DNA of 64,000 nucleotides from Thiopseudomonas acetoxidans (GCF_030362935.1 NZ_JAUCDY010000002.1:1-64000), one strand, 5' to 3'; counted from the stretch's first letter, positions 41,640-51,704 are shown. A program made the numbers and translations. Notes: a model not told the origin generated them from the letters alone.

Positions 41640-41966
41640 TTATTCAGCAGCCTTGGCTACCGCCGCTTTCACGAGCTCAGCTAACTCACCGCTATCATGC
41701 ATTTCAGTAATGATATCGCAACCGCCGACCAGCTCACCAGCAACCCACAGCTGCGGGAAAGTTGGCCAATTTGCATACGCGGGCAAGTTGGCGCGTATAT
41801 CTGGGTTTTGTAAAATATCAACAAACGCAAACTTCTCACCACAAGCCATTAATGCTTGCGAAGCACGTTGTGAAAAGCCACACTGTGGCGCGTTAGGCGA
41901 ACCCTTCATGTAAAGTAATACAGTGTTATTAGCAATTTGTTCTTTGATGGTTTCGATAATATCCAC
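41640..41966 (-). CDS. grxD: Monothiol glutaredoxin GrxD
   Basis: 108-aa monothiol glutaredoxin that binds and delivers [2Fe-2S] clusters. The active site is CGFS in the motif KGSPNAPQCGFSQRA, and the glutathione-binding residues are in WPTFPQLWVAGELVGGCDI. The start is GTG 41966 with an AGAGGTG site; no ATG suits the family N-terminus. In pseudomonads it lies near argF, as here. Confidence 0.94.
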   Translation of the reverse strand: MDIIETIKEQIANNTVLLYMKGSPNAPQCGFSQRASQALMACGEKFAFVDILQNPDIRANLPAYANWPTFPQLWVAGELVGGCDIITEMHDSGELAELVKAAVAKAAE

Positions 41967-42209
41967 AATGCACCTCTAAATCAGTAAAATCAGAAAACGA
42001 AATTTATTAGGTATTCTACTTAAAGTTGACCACCATACTCAACTATATCCTGCAGAAAGTTTATTCGCGAACAACTCAGCTCACTGCGCATGATTTGTAT
42101 CAAGTCGCACAGCATTTGCACAACCCTGTCATTCGCTTATAAAATCTCACCTTTATTCCACACGCAAGCTAACCAAGGACAGCTTGCTATTAACATGAAA
42201 AGGTTCTCT

Positions 42210-43112
42210 ATGAGCGCACGACATTTTTTATCCTTATTTGACTGTACCCCCGCAGAGCTTCAGCAAATTATCCAACGCGCTATAGAATTAAAAAAGCTTC
42301 GCCAGCAGCGAATTGCCCATGAAAGCCTCAAAGGCTGTGTGCTGGGTATGATTTTTGAAAAATCCTCGACACGCACACGCATTTCTTTTGAAGCCGGCAT
42401 GTGCCAGTTGGGTGGCAATGCTATTTTTCTCTCCCCCAATGATACTCAGCTTGGGCGCGGTGAACCTCTAAGCGACTCAGCCAAGGTCATGTCCAGCATG
42501 CTAGATGTCATTATGATCCGCACCTATGCTCATGCTGGCTTAGAAGAGTTTGCCCGGCATTCAGCTGTTCCAGTTATTAACGCGCTTTCCGATGATTTGC
42601 ACCCCTGTCAATTACTGGCTGATATGCAATGTTTCCATGAGCTGCGCGGCGACATTCAAGGCAAAACCGTGGCTTGGATTGGCGATGGCAACAATATGTG
42701 TAACTCATACATTGAAGCCGCCATTCAGTTTGATTTTAAATTAAACGTAGCCTGCCCTGAAGGCTACGAGCCTGACGCACAACTCCTAGCTCAGGCCGGC
42801 GATCGTGTTCAGGTTATGCACAACCCGGAGCAAGCAGCCGCAGGTGCACACTTGATAAGTACCGATGTGTGGGCCTCCATGGGGCAAGAAGAAGAAGCCA
42901 AAATCCGTAAAGCAGCCTTCGCAACTTACCAAGTAACAGAAAAACTCCTAGATATGGCTGCCAGCGATGTCGTGTTCATGCACTGCTTACCTGCACATCG
43001 CGGTGAAGAAATCAGTGAAACACTCTTGGACGACCCACGCTCAGTGGTTTGGCAGCAAGCTGAAAATCGATTGCATGCACAAAAAGCGTTGCTTGAATTT
43101 TTGGTTGTATAA
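42210..43112 (+). CDS. argF: Ornithine carbamoyltransferase (anabolic)
   Basis: Makes citrulline from ornithine and carbamoyl phosphate in arginine synthesis. 300 aa. Carbamoyl-phosphate binding STRTR (EKSSTRTRISFEAG), HPCQ (DDLHPCQLLADMQ) and the ornithine loop HCLPAHRGEEI are all present. ATG 42210 with an AAGG site; the frame stays open 40 codons upstream without family similarity. The next ATG (43113) follows the stop directly. Confidence 0.95.
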   Translation: MSARHFLSLFDCTPAELQQIIQRAIELKKLRQQRIAHESLKGCVLGMIFEKSSTRTRISFEAGMCQLGGNAIFLSPNDTQLGRGEPLSDSAKVMSSMLDVIMIRTYAHAGLEEFARHSAVPVINALSDDLHPCQLLADMQCFHELRGDIQGKTVAWIGDGNNMCNSYIEAAIQFDFKLNVACPEGYEPDAQLLAQAGDRVQVMHNPEQAAAGAHLISTDVWASMGQEEEAKIRKAAFATYQVTEKLLDMAASDVVFMHCLPAHRGEEISETLLDDPRSVVWQQAENRLHAQKALLEFLVV

Positions 43113-44213
43113 ATGAACAGTCAAACAGCAAGCGCCCTTCTTGAAATAGACAGCCTCAGTTGCGGCTATAACAACCAAGTTGTGGTTAAAGCGCTCAATA
43201 TGCATCTAAATCAAGGTGATATTGGCTGCTTGCTCGGCCCTTCTGGGTGCGGTAAAACGACCACCCTAAGAGCCATTGCCGGTTTTGAGCCTGCCGCAGC
43301 TGGCTCGATAAAACTGGCCGGCACGATTATATCGCGCAAAGGCTTTACGTTAGCCCCAGAGAAACGACGTATCGGTATGGTGTTCCAAGACTACGCCCTG
43401 TTCCCGCACCTTAGCGTAGAGCAGAACGTTGCCTTTGGTATTCGCAACCACCCCTGCGTTAACAAAATAACCGCAGAAATGCTCGACTTAGTTAATCTTG
43501 GCCATCTAAGCAAGCGCTATCCGCACGAGCTCTCTGGTGGACAACAGCAGCGTGTCGCTCTTGCTCGTGCTTTGGCTCCCGAACCACAGCTCCTATTACT
43601 TGATGAGCCTTTCTCCAACCTAGATACAGAACTGCGCCGACGTTTAAGCCAAGAAGTACGCGACATCCTCAAGCTGCGCGGTACCAGCGCTATTATGGTG
43701 ACCCACGACCAAGAAGAAGCCTTTGCCATGAGCGACTTAATCGGCGTGTTTAATCAAGGTAACTTAGAGCAATGGGACTCACCCTTCAACCTCTACCACG
43801 AGCCATACAGCCCCTTTGTCGCAAGCTTTATAGGTCAAGGTTATTTTATTCGTGGGCATATGCTCACCCATGACAGTGTACAAACTGAACTCGGCGTGAT
43901 TAGCGGTAATAGAGCCTACCCTTGGTCGCCAGGCAGTGCAGTCGATGTACTGCTACGCCCTGACGACATTATCGACTCACCACACAGCCCACTGAAAGCC
44001 CGGGTGATTGGCAAAACGTTTTTAGGTGCCTCTACCCTCTACCGGCTTGAGCTCCCCACAGGCAGCCATTTAGAAGCTTTATTTACCAGCCATATTGACC
44101 ATGTGATCGATGAAATGGTAGGTATAGAGGTAGCCGCTGACCATTTGGTTGCTTTTGTCGCACCCAGTACGGTGGCCGCGCACAGCAGCATTAAGAAAAC
44201 CTCTGCGCTATAA
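43113..44213 (+). CDS. ABC transporter ATP-binding protein (Fe3+/polyamine type)
   Basis: 366-aa ATPase of the FbpC/PotA group. Walker A GPSGCGKTT, Q-loop VFQDYALF, signature LSGGQQQRVALARAL, Walker B LLLLDEPFSNLD and the switch VTHDQ are intact, and a TOBE-type regulatory domain occupies about residues 250-355. It starts on the base after the argF stop. No permease or binding-protein genes are nearby, so the substrate is unknown; the same argF-ATPase pairing is known from other pseudomonads. Confidence 0.85.
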   Translation: MNSQTASALLEIDSLSCGYNNQVVVKALNMHLNQGDIGCLLGPSGCGKTTTLRAIAGFEPAAAGSIKLAGTIISRKGFTLAPEKRRIGMVFQDYALFPHLSVEQNVAFGIRNHPCVNKITAEMLDLVNLGHLSKRYPHELSGGQQQRVALARALAPEPQLLLLDEPFSNLDTELRRRLSQEVRDILKLRGTSAIMVTHDQEEAFAMSDLIGVFNQGNLEQWDSPFNLYHEPYSPFVASFIGQGYFIRGHMLTHDSVQTELGVISGNRAYPWSPGSAVDVLLRPDDIIDSPHSPLKARVIGKTFLGASTLYRLELPTGSHLEALFTSHIDHVIDEMVGIEVAADHLVAFVAPSTVAAHSSIKKTSAL

Positions 44214-44336
44214 CGTGCGCAACAACCTAAACGCCGCTAATGCTGCCTGTTTTGCAACATAACAACCATTATTAAGGCTGTGCGCTAAGCTTATGACTTA
44301 AAACGAAAGTATCATGCCTACCATAACCATAATCGT

Positions 44337-44363
44337 TAAATATTTCGTTACGCTGGCCGATAC
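44337..44363 (+). promoter_or_regulatory. FliA (sigma28) promoter element
   Basis: TAAATATT, 11-bp spacer, GCCGATAC. The consensus is TAAAGTTT-N11-GCCGATAA, so 6 of 8 and 7 of 8 positions match with exact spacing. It lies about 70 bp upstream of the chemoreceptor start, where a motility-class promoter is expected. Confidence 0.65.
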
Positions 44364-44431
44364 ACCCAAACAATACTCACAATAAATTATAGTTGTCTGT
44401 CACTTAATTTGAATTTTTGCAGGAAAATGCC

Positions 44432-46068
44432 ATGCCAATTTTACGTCGCTTTTCAATTGCCAGCCGGTTATGGCTGATCCTGGCCATATCTGTCTTTATG
44501 TATGTTGTCTTGGGCGGCTTTGCTATGAAGCAAAACCACAGCGACTTGGTGTTTGCCAAAGAAATCAAAACGCAACACCTAGTAGAAAGCACAATGGGGA
44601 TTTTAGAGTATTTCCACAGCCAAGAACAAAGCGGACAGCTCAGTAAGCAGCAAGCCCAAGAACAAGCCATGAACGCGGTAAAAAAACTGCGCTACGGCCG
44701 TGATGACTACTTCTGGATTAACGATCTACAGCCCGTCATGCTGATGCATGCCATGAACCCTGCGCTGGATGGAAAAGACCTTTCTGGCTATAAAGATCCT
44801 GACGGCAAAGAGATTTTAATGAGTTTGTAAAAATAGCTAAAAGCCAAGAATCCGCTGGTTTCTTCAACTATAGATGGCCCATGCCTGGGGCAACCAACCC
44901 AGTGGATAAAGTGAGCTATGTACAGCAGTTTAAGCCTTGGGGCTGGGTCATTGGCACAGGTGTTTATCTGGATGACATCCAAGCAGAATTCCGCACCACA
45001 GCCATACGCAACACTCTAGTCCGTGCCGGTATTATTATTTTCATGGTGTTCTTGGTGGTAGGTATTATCCGAAGCATCACCACGCCTTTACGTAATGTGG
45101 TCGACTCCCTGAAAAACATCTCAAGTGGCGATGGCGACCTCACTCAAGAGTTGGTATGCAACAGCAATGATGAAATTGGCGAGCTGAGTAATAACTTTAA
45201 TGAGTTTGTATCTAAGCTACGCACCATGATACGCCACCTGTTAGAAAGCGCTAACACGCTGCAACAATCAGCCGGTGAACTGGGCAAAGCGGCTCATGCG
45301 ACCCTTAGCGTCAGTCAGCGTCAGCTACAAGAAACCGAGCAAATTGCTACCTCTATGAACGAGGTTACCTATGCCGTACAAGAGGTTGCGCGTAATGCTG
45401 AACAGGCTGCAGCGGAAGTGAACAGCGCTACTCAACAAGCCGATACCGGTCAGCAAAGTATTCACAACAACCTGCAGCAAAACGACTTGCTCTCCGGCAC
45501 TATTACCCATGCGGTATCTGTTATCAGCTCATTGGCCGATGAAAGTACCAAAATCGGCAGCGTGCTTGAAGTGATTAACACCATCGCCGAGCAAACTAAC
45601 CTGCTAGCACTTAACGCTGCAATTGAAGCTGCACGAGCGGGTGAGCAAGGGCGAGGTTTTGCGGTCGTTGCCGACGAAGTGCGCTTGCTGGCTCAACGCA
45701 CCCAGCAGTCCACTGAAGAGGTGCAGGTGATGATTGATAGCCTGCAGAAAAACTCACAGGCCGCAGTCGGTGTTATTGAGCAAAGTAGCCATGCTTCTGA
45801 GCTAGCAGTTGAGCAGGCTAATTTAGCCAGCACCAACCTTGAGCGCATTGCGGAAGCCTTGGTCAAGCTTAACGACCTAAACGCTTCTATCGCCAGCAGC
45901 TCTTTACAGCAGTCCCATGTAGCTGAGGAAATTAACGAGAATATCAACCGTGTTGCCGGTCTTGCCCAAGAAAGTACTGCTTCGGCAGAACAGTCCAGTC
46001 GCTCCAGTGAAAACCTAGAGCGTTTGGCAGGTGAACTGAATACACTGCTATCTCAGTTCCGCGTATAA
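44432..46068 (+). pseudogene. Methyl-accepting chemotaxis protein, single frameshift
   Basis: Chemoreceptor with TM1 (about residues 12-33), a periplasmic single-Cache domain (DDYFWINDLQPVMLMHAMNPALDGKDLSGYKDPDGKEI), TM2, HAMP and a complete signalling domain with QTNLLALNAAIEAARAGEQG. The frame breaks at 44814-44817: the T-run is one base short of what is needed to read ...GKEIF-NEFVKIAKSQESAGFFNYRWPM..., so translation stops at 44828-44830. The second part (to 46068) is open and undamaged. It is either a recent inactivating deletion, a reversible homopolymer switch, or a sequencing error. ATG 44432 with AGGA. Confidence 0.85.
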
Positions 46069-46076
46069 GTGAGCAC

Positions 46077-46108
46077 CTCTGCTCGGTCCTTTATTTTGCC
46101 GAGCAGAG
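46077..46108. terminator. Hairpin between chemoreceptor and phoQ
   Basis: Perfect 10-bp stem CTCTGCTCGG / CCGAGCAGAG with a 12-nt loop between two convergent genes; no long T-run follows, so efficiency is uncertain. Confidence 0.6.
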
Positions 46109-46122
46109 ACTGCATTAAACAG

Positions 46123-47499
46123 CTAGTGCAATGGGAATATGATTCTGAATTTGGCCCCACCCAGTTCAGAATCTTCAATAAATAACAGCCCTTGATAGCT
46201 ATCGATAATATCTTTAACCACCGCCGTCCCTATACCCTGCCCTGGGTATTGCGTATCTAAACGCTCGCCTCTACGTAGAATACGTTCGCGCTGACTGGCA
46301 GGCACTCCCGGCCCATCGTCCTCAACTACGATTTCGCAGTACTGCTCATAGGTTTGTACGCAGATGCAGATCTGTCTAAGGCATAAGCGGTATGAGTTTT
46401 CGAGCAAGTTGCCGAACACTTCCAATAAGGCTCCGTGCTCTACAGGCACACGCTGCTCTCTTGAAAAGCGCATCTGCACATCCACTTGCTTATCCAAATA
46501 CACCTTATTCAACGCTTCTATCAACGGCTCAAGCAATGGCGCAAGTTTAACGCTATGCCTGATTAAACCGCTGCGCCGCAGACTGGCACGCTGCAGCTGG
46601 TAGCTTACCTGCTGGCTCATACGACTCACTTGATTGTGCAAAGTGCGCGCCTGTTCTTTGTTTTCCGGTTGTGTCGCTAAAACTTCTGCCACTCCCTGCA
46701 GAACCGCCAAGGGTGTTTTCAGGCTATGGGCGAGATCATCCAAAGAGTGGACATAGCGCAGCCTTTGTTGACGCTCATTCTCCAGCAGGCGATTTAAGGA
46801 GCCTGTTAAACGTAATAGTTCGCGCGGATGCTCATCACTTAATAATTTACGCTGCCCCGCTTCCACTTCATCCAGCTCAGCCCTTAACCGCAGCAAGCTG
46901 CGTGTCCCCCAATTAAGGCCCAGCCACAGAATACTCAGCAAACAAATCAATGCGGCTGCCAGCCAGATGTTGAGCTGGCGTCTAAGACTTTTATACATTG
47001 GTTTATAGTCACTAACCGGCTGCATAGTAACTATGCTGTAAGCGGCACTTTGTCCTCGCAGCAAATCGATTTCTATGTCGTACACAAAAAACTCTTGCTC
47101 TTGTGAGTCGCGAATTTTGGCAAACTCATGCCCACGACCATCATAACGAGGCTGGTAGTTAATCTCATACTGCTTTGCGGAACGTGAGTGCCAGACGAGC
47201 TTGCCCTGACTATCGAAAATAAAGCCCAATTGTCGCGCAGGTAAAATATCAAACTCTTCATCGGGGAGTTTCTCTGGCATTGATAAACGCCCTTCTTCAA
47301 TGCGCGCTACCGAGATCAGTGTACTGGCATCAGCAGCCAAGCGCTGCTGCACAGCTTTTTCTAGTGCTTTAGTAAAGGCTTGCTGCAGAACAGGAAATAA
47401 ACCTAGGATAAATATAAATGCGGTGCAGGTAGCACCTATCATCAGACGCGTACGTAACGAGTAACTTTTCTTTTTTAGAAAAAAATTATTCACTGACAT
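46123..47499 (-). CDS. phoQ: Sensor histidine kinase PhoQ-like
   Basis: 458-aa inner-membrane kinase partnered with the upstream response regulator. TM1 about 18-40, periplasmic sensor with an acidic stretch (EEGRLSMPEKLPDEEFD), TM2 about 168-188, HAMP, then the H-box DDLAHSLKTPLAVLQG, N-box LLENSYRLC, and G-boxes VEDDGPGVP and GQGIGTAVVKDI. The acidic periplasmic patch fits divalent-cation or cationic-peptide sensing as in PhoQ. It overlaps phoP by 10 nt. Confidence 0.85.
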   Translation of the reverse strand: MSVNNFFLKKKSYSLRTRLMIGATCTAFIFILGLFPVLQQAFTKALEKAVQQRLAADASTLISVARIEEGRLSMPEKLPDEEFDILPARQLGFIFDSQGKLVWHSRSAKQYEINYQPRYDGRGHEFAKIRDSQEQEFFVYDIEIDLLRGQSAAYSIVTMQPVSDYKPMYKSLRRQLNIWLAAALICLLSILWLGLNWGTRSLLRLRAELDEVEAGQRKLLSDEHPRELLRLTGSLNRLLENERQQRLRYVHSLDDLAHSLKTPLAVLQGVAEVLATQPENKEQARTLHNQVSRMSQQVSYQLQRASLRRSGLIRHSVKLAPLLEPLIEALNKVYLDKQVDVQMRFSREQRVPVEHGALLEVFGNLLENSYRLCLRQICICVQTYEQYCEIVVEDDGPGVPASQRERILRRGERLDTQYPGQGIGTAVVKDIIDSYQGLLFIEDSELGGAKFRIIFPLH

Positions 47500-48167
47500 G
47501 CTTCATTAAAGATGTAGCCCTGCCCACGCACTGTTTCTATGGGCTTAAAACCCACATCAGCCTCTAATTTACGCCGCAAACGACCAACCAGTACTTCAAT
47601 TACATTCTGGTCACGCTCTTCGTCGTCAGGATAAAGCTGTTCTATCAAACGCTCTTTAGCAACCACCTGTTGTTGATGGCGCATCAAATACTCAAGAATG
47701 CGGTATTCAAAGGCTGTCAAACCAATACACTCGCCTGACAAAGTGGCTTGTTTTTTATTTAAATCTAAGGTGAGTGGCCCGGCGGTTATGGTCGACTGGA
47801 CAAAACCTGAAGCGCGTCGCAGCAATGCTTTTAATCGGGCTTCTAGCTCTTCAAACTGGAAAGGCTTGACCACGTAATCGTCCGCACCGGCCGCCAAGCC
47901 TTCAACTTTATTTTGCCAGCTACCACGCGCAGTCAAAATTAAAATAGGCATTTGTTGGCCTTGCTGGCGTAGCTCGCGAATCAGCTCGATACCGCTCATG
48001 CCAGGCAATCCCAGATCAATCACGGCTAAGTCATACTTTAAATCTTTAACCTTTCTTAAAGCACTCTCGCCGTCAGCCACAGCCTCTACTACATGCCCTT
48101 CTTCACCCAAGCGCGTCAATAAGTGATGACGCAACAACGCTTCGTCTTCCACCACTATAAGCTTCAT
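47490..48167 (-). CDS. phoP: Response regulator PhoP-like
   Basis: 225-aa OmpR-family regulator. Receiver domain with DE at 7-8, phosphoacceptor D in DLAVIDLGLPG and K in VVKPFQ; winged-helix effector with LTAFEYRILEYLMRH and VLVGRLRRKLE. The sequence is very close to that known for Pseudomonas PhoP (for example GADDYVVKPFQFEELEARL). Likely controls low-Mg2+ and envelope genes. First gene of the leftward phoPQ operon. Confidence 0.9.
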   Translation of the reverse strand: MKLIVVEDEALLRHHLLTRLGEEGHVVEAVADGESALRKVKDLKYDLAVIDLGLPGMSGIELIRELRQQGQQMPILILTARGSWQNKVEGLAAGADDYVVKPFQFEELEARLKALLRRASGFVQSTITAGPLTLDLNKKQATLSGECIGLTAFEYRILEYLMRHQQQVVAKERLIEQLYPDDEERDQNVIEVLVGRLRRKLEADVGFKPIETVRGQGYIFNEACQ

Positions 48168-48269
48168 GTTAGAACCTTTGAGTTTTAAAAATCAGCCAAA
48201 TAGCATACTAAACAATCCCACGACTCAACTGAACCAAGGCTGAACTAACAACGGCTTCGCACACCAGAG

Positions 48270-49406
48270 TTACTCATCACGGCGCAAATCCTCCGGAATA
48301 GGCAAGTCATTTAAAGAATCTGGACGCTTACCTTTACCTGCATGGTATTGGCGCAACTGATAAACATAAGCCAGCACCTGGGCAACAGCCATGTATAAAC
48401 CTGCTGGTATCTCCTCATCCAACTCCGTGGAATAGTATACCGCTCGCGCTAAAGCCGGAGATTCCAATAAAACAACTTGGTGTTCGTTGGCAATTTCACG
48501 AATTTTGAGTGCTAGATGGTCACTACCCTTGGCAATCACTTTGGGTGCATTACCGGCGTTCTCATCATATTTAAGTGCTACTGAGAAGTGCGTGGGGTTG
48601 GTAATTACCACGTCAGCTTCTGGTACGGCACTCATCATACGCCGTTGTGCCATCTCCATTTGTAAGCGTCGAATACGCCCCTTAACCTCGGGCTTACCTT
48701 CCGAGTCTTTATGCTCGTCACGTACTTCCTGCTTGGTCATTTTCAGCTTTTGTTTGCTATCCCACAATTGAAACGGCACATCTACTGCTGCAATTAAAAT
48801 CAAACCACAAGCCATCCACAGCGAACTCCAGCCAATGGTTTGCACGGCGTGCAAAATAGCGAGTTCAAGCGGCTCGTTAGCAATATTAAACAAGTCCTCA
48901 CTGGCACTGGACAGCACAAGCAGCGCAACAATTAACACCACCAAAAACTTGCCGAGCGCTTTTAGCAGTTCGATAATGGATTTCATGGAAAACATGCGTT
49001 TTAAACCCGCTGCCGGGTTCATGCGACTGGCCTTAGGTGCCAGAGACTCTAAGGAAAACAACCAACCGCCCAAGGCTATCGGGCCGACAATTGAAGCCAC
49101 TAAGAGGAGAAGAAATAACGGGGCTAAGCCCTCACTTGCATGCTTTGCTGCTGCAAGCAGGTTCAAGCTCATATAACGTTCGTTGTATAGAATTTCGCGA
49201 GGCAGATCGAAATTCTCAGTCATGACATCTAAAATTTTCTGCCCTATGGCACCACCGAACATCAGCAAGCCTGCCGTACCCCCCAGCACAATAGCCAGAG
49301 TGTTTAGTTCACGTGAACGCGCGATCTGACCTTTTTTTCGAGCATCTTGTTGACGTTTTGCCGTTGGCTCTTCGCTTTTTTCGGCACCGCTTTCACTTTC
49401 CGCCAT
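48270..49406 (-). CDS. flhB: Flagellar export gate switch protein FlhB
   Basis: 378-aa membrane component of the flagellar type III export gate. Four hydrophobic segments fill the first half; the cytoplasmic tail contains the autocleavage site NPTH (DVVITNPTHFSVALKY), which sets the switch from rod/hook to filament export together with FliK. Last gene of the fli cluster in this window. Confidence 0.95.
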   Translation of the reverse strand: MAESESGAEKSEEPTAKRQQDARKKGQIARSRELNTLAIVLGGTAGLLMFGGAIGQKILDVMTENFDLPREILYNERYMSLNLLAAAKHASEGLAPLFLLLLVASIVGPIALGGWLFSLESLAPKASRMNPAAGLKRMFSMKSIIELLKALGKFLVVLIVALLVLSSASEDLFNIANEPLELAILHAVQTIGWSSLWMACGLILIAAVDVPFQLWDSKQKLKMTKQEVRDEHKDSEGKPEVKGRIRRLQMEMAQRRMMSAVPEADVVITNPTHFSVALKYDENAGNAPKVIAKGSDHLALKIREIANEHQVVLLESPALARAVYYSTELDEEIPAGLYMAVAQVLAYVYQLRQYHAGKGKRPDSLNDLPIPEDLRRDE

Positions 49407-49419
49407 AGCCTCAACCTTT

Positions 49420-50190
49420 CTACTGAGTAAAACTACGCATCAAAAATAAGGCTTCCGATGTAATTGTTTGGAAGTGGGTCAGGATTTCAGCCGTTGAAGC
49501 CCAGAAAATAATCATGCCCATGATGAGGGTTAACGGGAAGCCAATGGTGAAAATATTAAGCTGAGGCGCTGCACGCGTCATCACACCAAAGGCAATATTA
49601 ATCACTAATAACGAGCTCACTGCCGGCAATGCCAATAACAATGCAGCACCAATTACCCAGCTTAATCGACCCGCAAATACTGTGTAATGACCTATATCCA
49701 GAGCCTGCCCCACAGGCAAAGTAACAAAACTCTCTGCCATAATTTCAAAAGCCACTAAATGCCCATTAACGGCTAAGAATAAAAGCGTTACGAGCATCAG
49801 CAAAAACTGGCCGAGTAAGGGTACTGAAACCCCTGTGGCCGGATCCATTAATGAGGCAAAGCCCAAGCCCATTTGCATAGAAATAAGCTGGCCAGCGAAG
49901 ACAAAAATGTGAAACATCATCTGCAACACTAAGCCAAGTAAAACACCGATAATAATCTGCTCTGCAATCAATAAAATCGCTTGCACGCTCAGGGCATCTA
50001 CTTGCGGCATTTCAGGCAGTACAGGCGCTATGGCCACTGTAAAGGCAACTGCAAAATATAAACGGATACGTCGTGGTACTAACTGTGTGCCTACAATAGG
50101 CATCACCATCAACATGCTGCCGATACGAAACAGCGGCAATAGGAAACTGTTTATCCAGCCCCCTATTTGAGTACCGCTTAACTCAAACAT
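49420..50190 (-). CDS. fliR: Flagellar export apparatus protein FliR
   Basis: 256-aa polytopic membrane protein of the export gate core (FliP-FliQ-FliR). Family features: six hydrophobic segments, RIGSMLMVMPIVGTQLVPRRIRLYFA near the N-terminus, and GLGFASLMDPATGVSVP in the middle. 9 bp after fliQ and 13 bp before flhB. Confidence 0.94.
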   Translation of the reverse strand: MFELSGTQIGGWINSFLLPLFRIGSMLMVMPIVGTQLVPRRIRLYFAVAFTVAIAPVLPEMPQVDALSVQAILLIAEQIIIGVLLGLVLQMMFHIFVFAGQLISMQMGLGFASLMDPATGVSVPLLGQFLLMLVTLLFLAVNGHLVAFEIMAESFVTLPVGQALDIGHYTVFAGRLSWVIGAALLLALPAVSSLLVINIAFGVMTRAAPQLNIFTIGFPLTLIMGMIIFWASTAEILTHFQTITSEALFLMRSFTQ

Positions 50191-50199
50191 GGATTTAGT

Positions 50200-50469
50200 C
50201 TAGCCCAACACATAGGGCAAGCTTTCAAACAGCTTGGTGGTGAAGTCTAGCCACCTACCCACCAGCCAAGGCCCCATAACAAGCAATGTCATAAAGCTTA
50301 CAAGAAGGCGCGGCAAAAAACTTAGGGTTTGCTCGTTAATCTGTGTGGCCGCTTGGAACATGGCCACAATTAAGCCAATTACCAAACTGGGTGTAATGAT
50401 GGTGGCAACAGCCATAGCCATCAACCATAGGGCCTCACGGAAAATATCAACGGCGATTTCAGGTGTCAT
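50200..50469 (-). CDS. fliQ: Flagellar export apparatus protein FliQ
   Basis: 89-aa, two-helix membrane protein of the export gate (four copies per channel). AVDIFREALWLMAMAVATIITPSLVIGLIVAMFQAATQINEQTLSFLPR is the family pattern. Sits between fliP and fliR with about 10-bp gaps. Confidence 0.94.
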   Translation of the reverse strand: MTPEIAVDIFREALWLMAMAVATIITPSLVIGLIVAMFQAATQINEQTLSFLPRLLVSFMTLLVMGPWLVGRWLDFTTKLFESLPYVLG

Positions 50470-50480
50470 AGTGTTTCACC

Positions 50481-51242
50481 TCACAATGTGCCAAAGCTGT
50501 TCGCCAGCGTACCAATAATTAACGTCCAACCATCCACCAGTACAAACAGCATGATTTTAAAGGGTAATGAAATAATCAGTGGTGAGAGCATCATCATCCC
50601 CATGGACATCAAGATACTGGCCACTACCACGTCAACAATAAGAAACGGAATAAAGATCATAAAACCAATTTGAAACGCGGTTTTTAATTCTGAAGTCACA
50701 AAAGCCGGTACCAAAATAGTCAGTGGCGTGGCCTCAGGAGATTCGATATCGGTGCGCCTGGCTATACGGATAAATAGCTCTAAATCCGTTTCCCGTGTTT
50801 GCGCCAGCATAAAGGTTTTGATTGGACCTTCTGCAAGATCTAGGGCTTGTTTTGCTGTTATTTGCTCATTTAAATAGGGCTGCAGCGCATCTTGGTTAAT
50901 TTTCTCAAACACCGGTGCCATAATAAACAGGGTTAAAAACATCGCCAAACCAAGCAAAATTTGGTTTGAAGGCGCCTGCTGTAAACCCATCGCCTGACGC
51001 AGAATAGAAAAAACAATAATAATGCGGGTAAAGCTGGTCATCAGCATGACAATCGCTGGGATAAAGCCCAGCGCCGTCATAATCATCAGAATTTGCAGGC
51101 TAACTGAATACTCTTGCTGACCCTGCGCATCCGTGGTCATGGTGATTGCTGAAATAGATAAGGGATTAGCGTCTGCCGCCAAAATAAGTGGACTGCCCAA
51201 TACCGCTATAAACACGATGAACAGGCGAACAAAACGGCTCAT
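50481..51242 (-). CDS. fliP: Flagellar export apparatus protein FliP
   Basis: 253-aa gate protein with a cleavable signal peptide (MSRFVRLFIVFIAVLGSPLILA) and four membrane helices; FTRIIIVFSILRQAMGLQQAPSNQILLGLAMFLT and SELKTAFQIGFMIFIPFLIVDVVVASILMSMGM are hallmark segments. ATG overlaps the fliO stop (ATGA at 51239-51242). Confidence 0.95.
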   Translation of the reverse strand: MSRFVRLFIVFIAVLGSPLILAADANPLSISAITMTTDAQGQQEYSVSLQILMIMTALGFIPAIVMLMTSFTRIIIVFSILRQAMGLQQAPSNQILLGLAMFLTLFIMAPVFEKINQDALQPYLNEQITAKQALDLAEGPIKTFMLAQTRETDLELFIRIARRTDIESPEATPLTILVPAFVTSELKTAFQIGFMIFIPFLIVDVVVASILMSMGMMMLSPLIISLPFKIMLFVLVDGWTLIIGTLANSFGTL

Positions 51243-51700
51243 GGGCTTTCCTTATTGTCTTGCACAGTTAGCACTTGCGCCTTGAGCAAGCTTTTTAATT
51301 TTTTACCAAAATCTGATGCGCCACCTGGCTCATCATCAACCTCTATCGGCTCTTGCAAGACGTGCAGCGGCTCGATTGTACCTGGTGTTAAGCCAAGTAA
51401 AATTTGCTCTTTACCAACCTGTACCAACAGCAAACGCTCTCTAGGGCCTAGCGGTTGCGTAGCCAAAAGACGAATACTTTGATTCGCCTTACTCACGGGC
51501 AAACTATGCTGGATACGCCGTACAAACCAAGCCAATATAAAAATAACCGCAATGACCAGCAGCAGCCCAAACAAAAGCTGTATGAGTTGTCCTGTTATAT
51601 CAGCAGAGCTGGTCACAGACGTAACGGGTGCACTGTTCTGTTCTTGAGCGTTAACCCAAGCAGAACTAAAAAAAACACCCAGCCCTAAAACAGCGCGCAT
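51239..51700 (-). CDS. fliO: Flagellar export chaperone-like protein FliO
   Basis: 153-aa bitopic membrane protein that assists FliP assembly. Signal-like N-terminus, one central hydrophobic helix (IQLLFGLLLVIAVIFILAWFV), then a small conserved cytoplasmic domain with LGPRERLLLVQVGKEQILLGLTPG. 4 bp after fliN. Confidence 0.88.
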   Translation of the reverse strand: MRAVLGLGVFFSSAWVNAQEQNSAPVTSVTSSADITGQLIQLLFGLLLVIAVIFILAWFVRRIQHSLPVSKANQSIRLLATQPLGPRERLLLVQVGKEQILLGLTPGTIEPLHVLQEPIEVDDEPGGASDFGKKLKSLLKAQVLTVQDNKESP

Positions 51701-51704
51701 GCCA

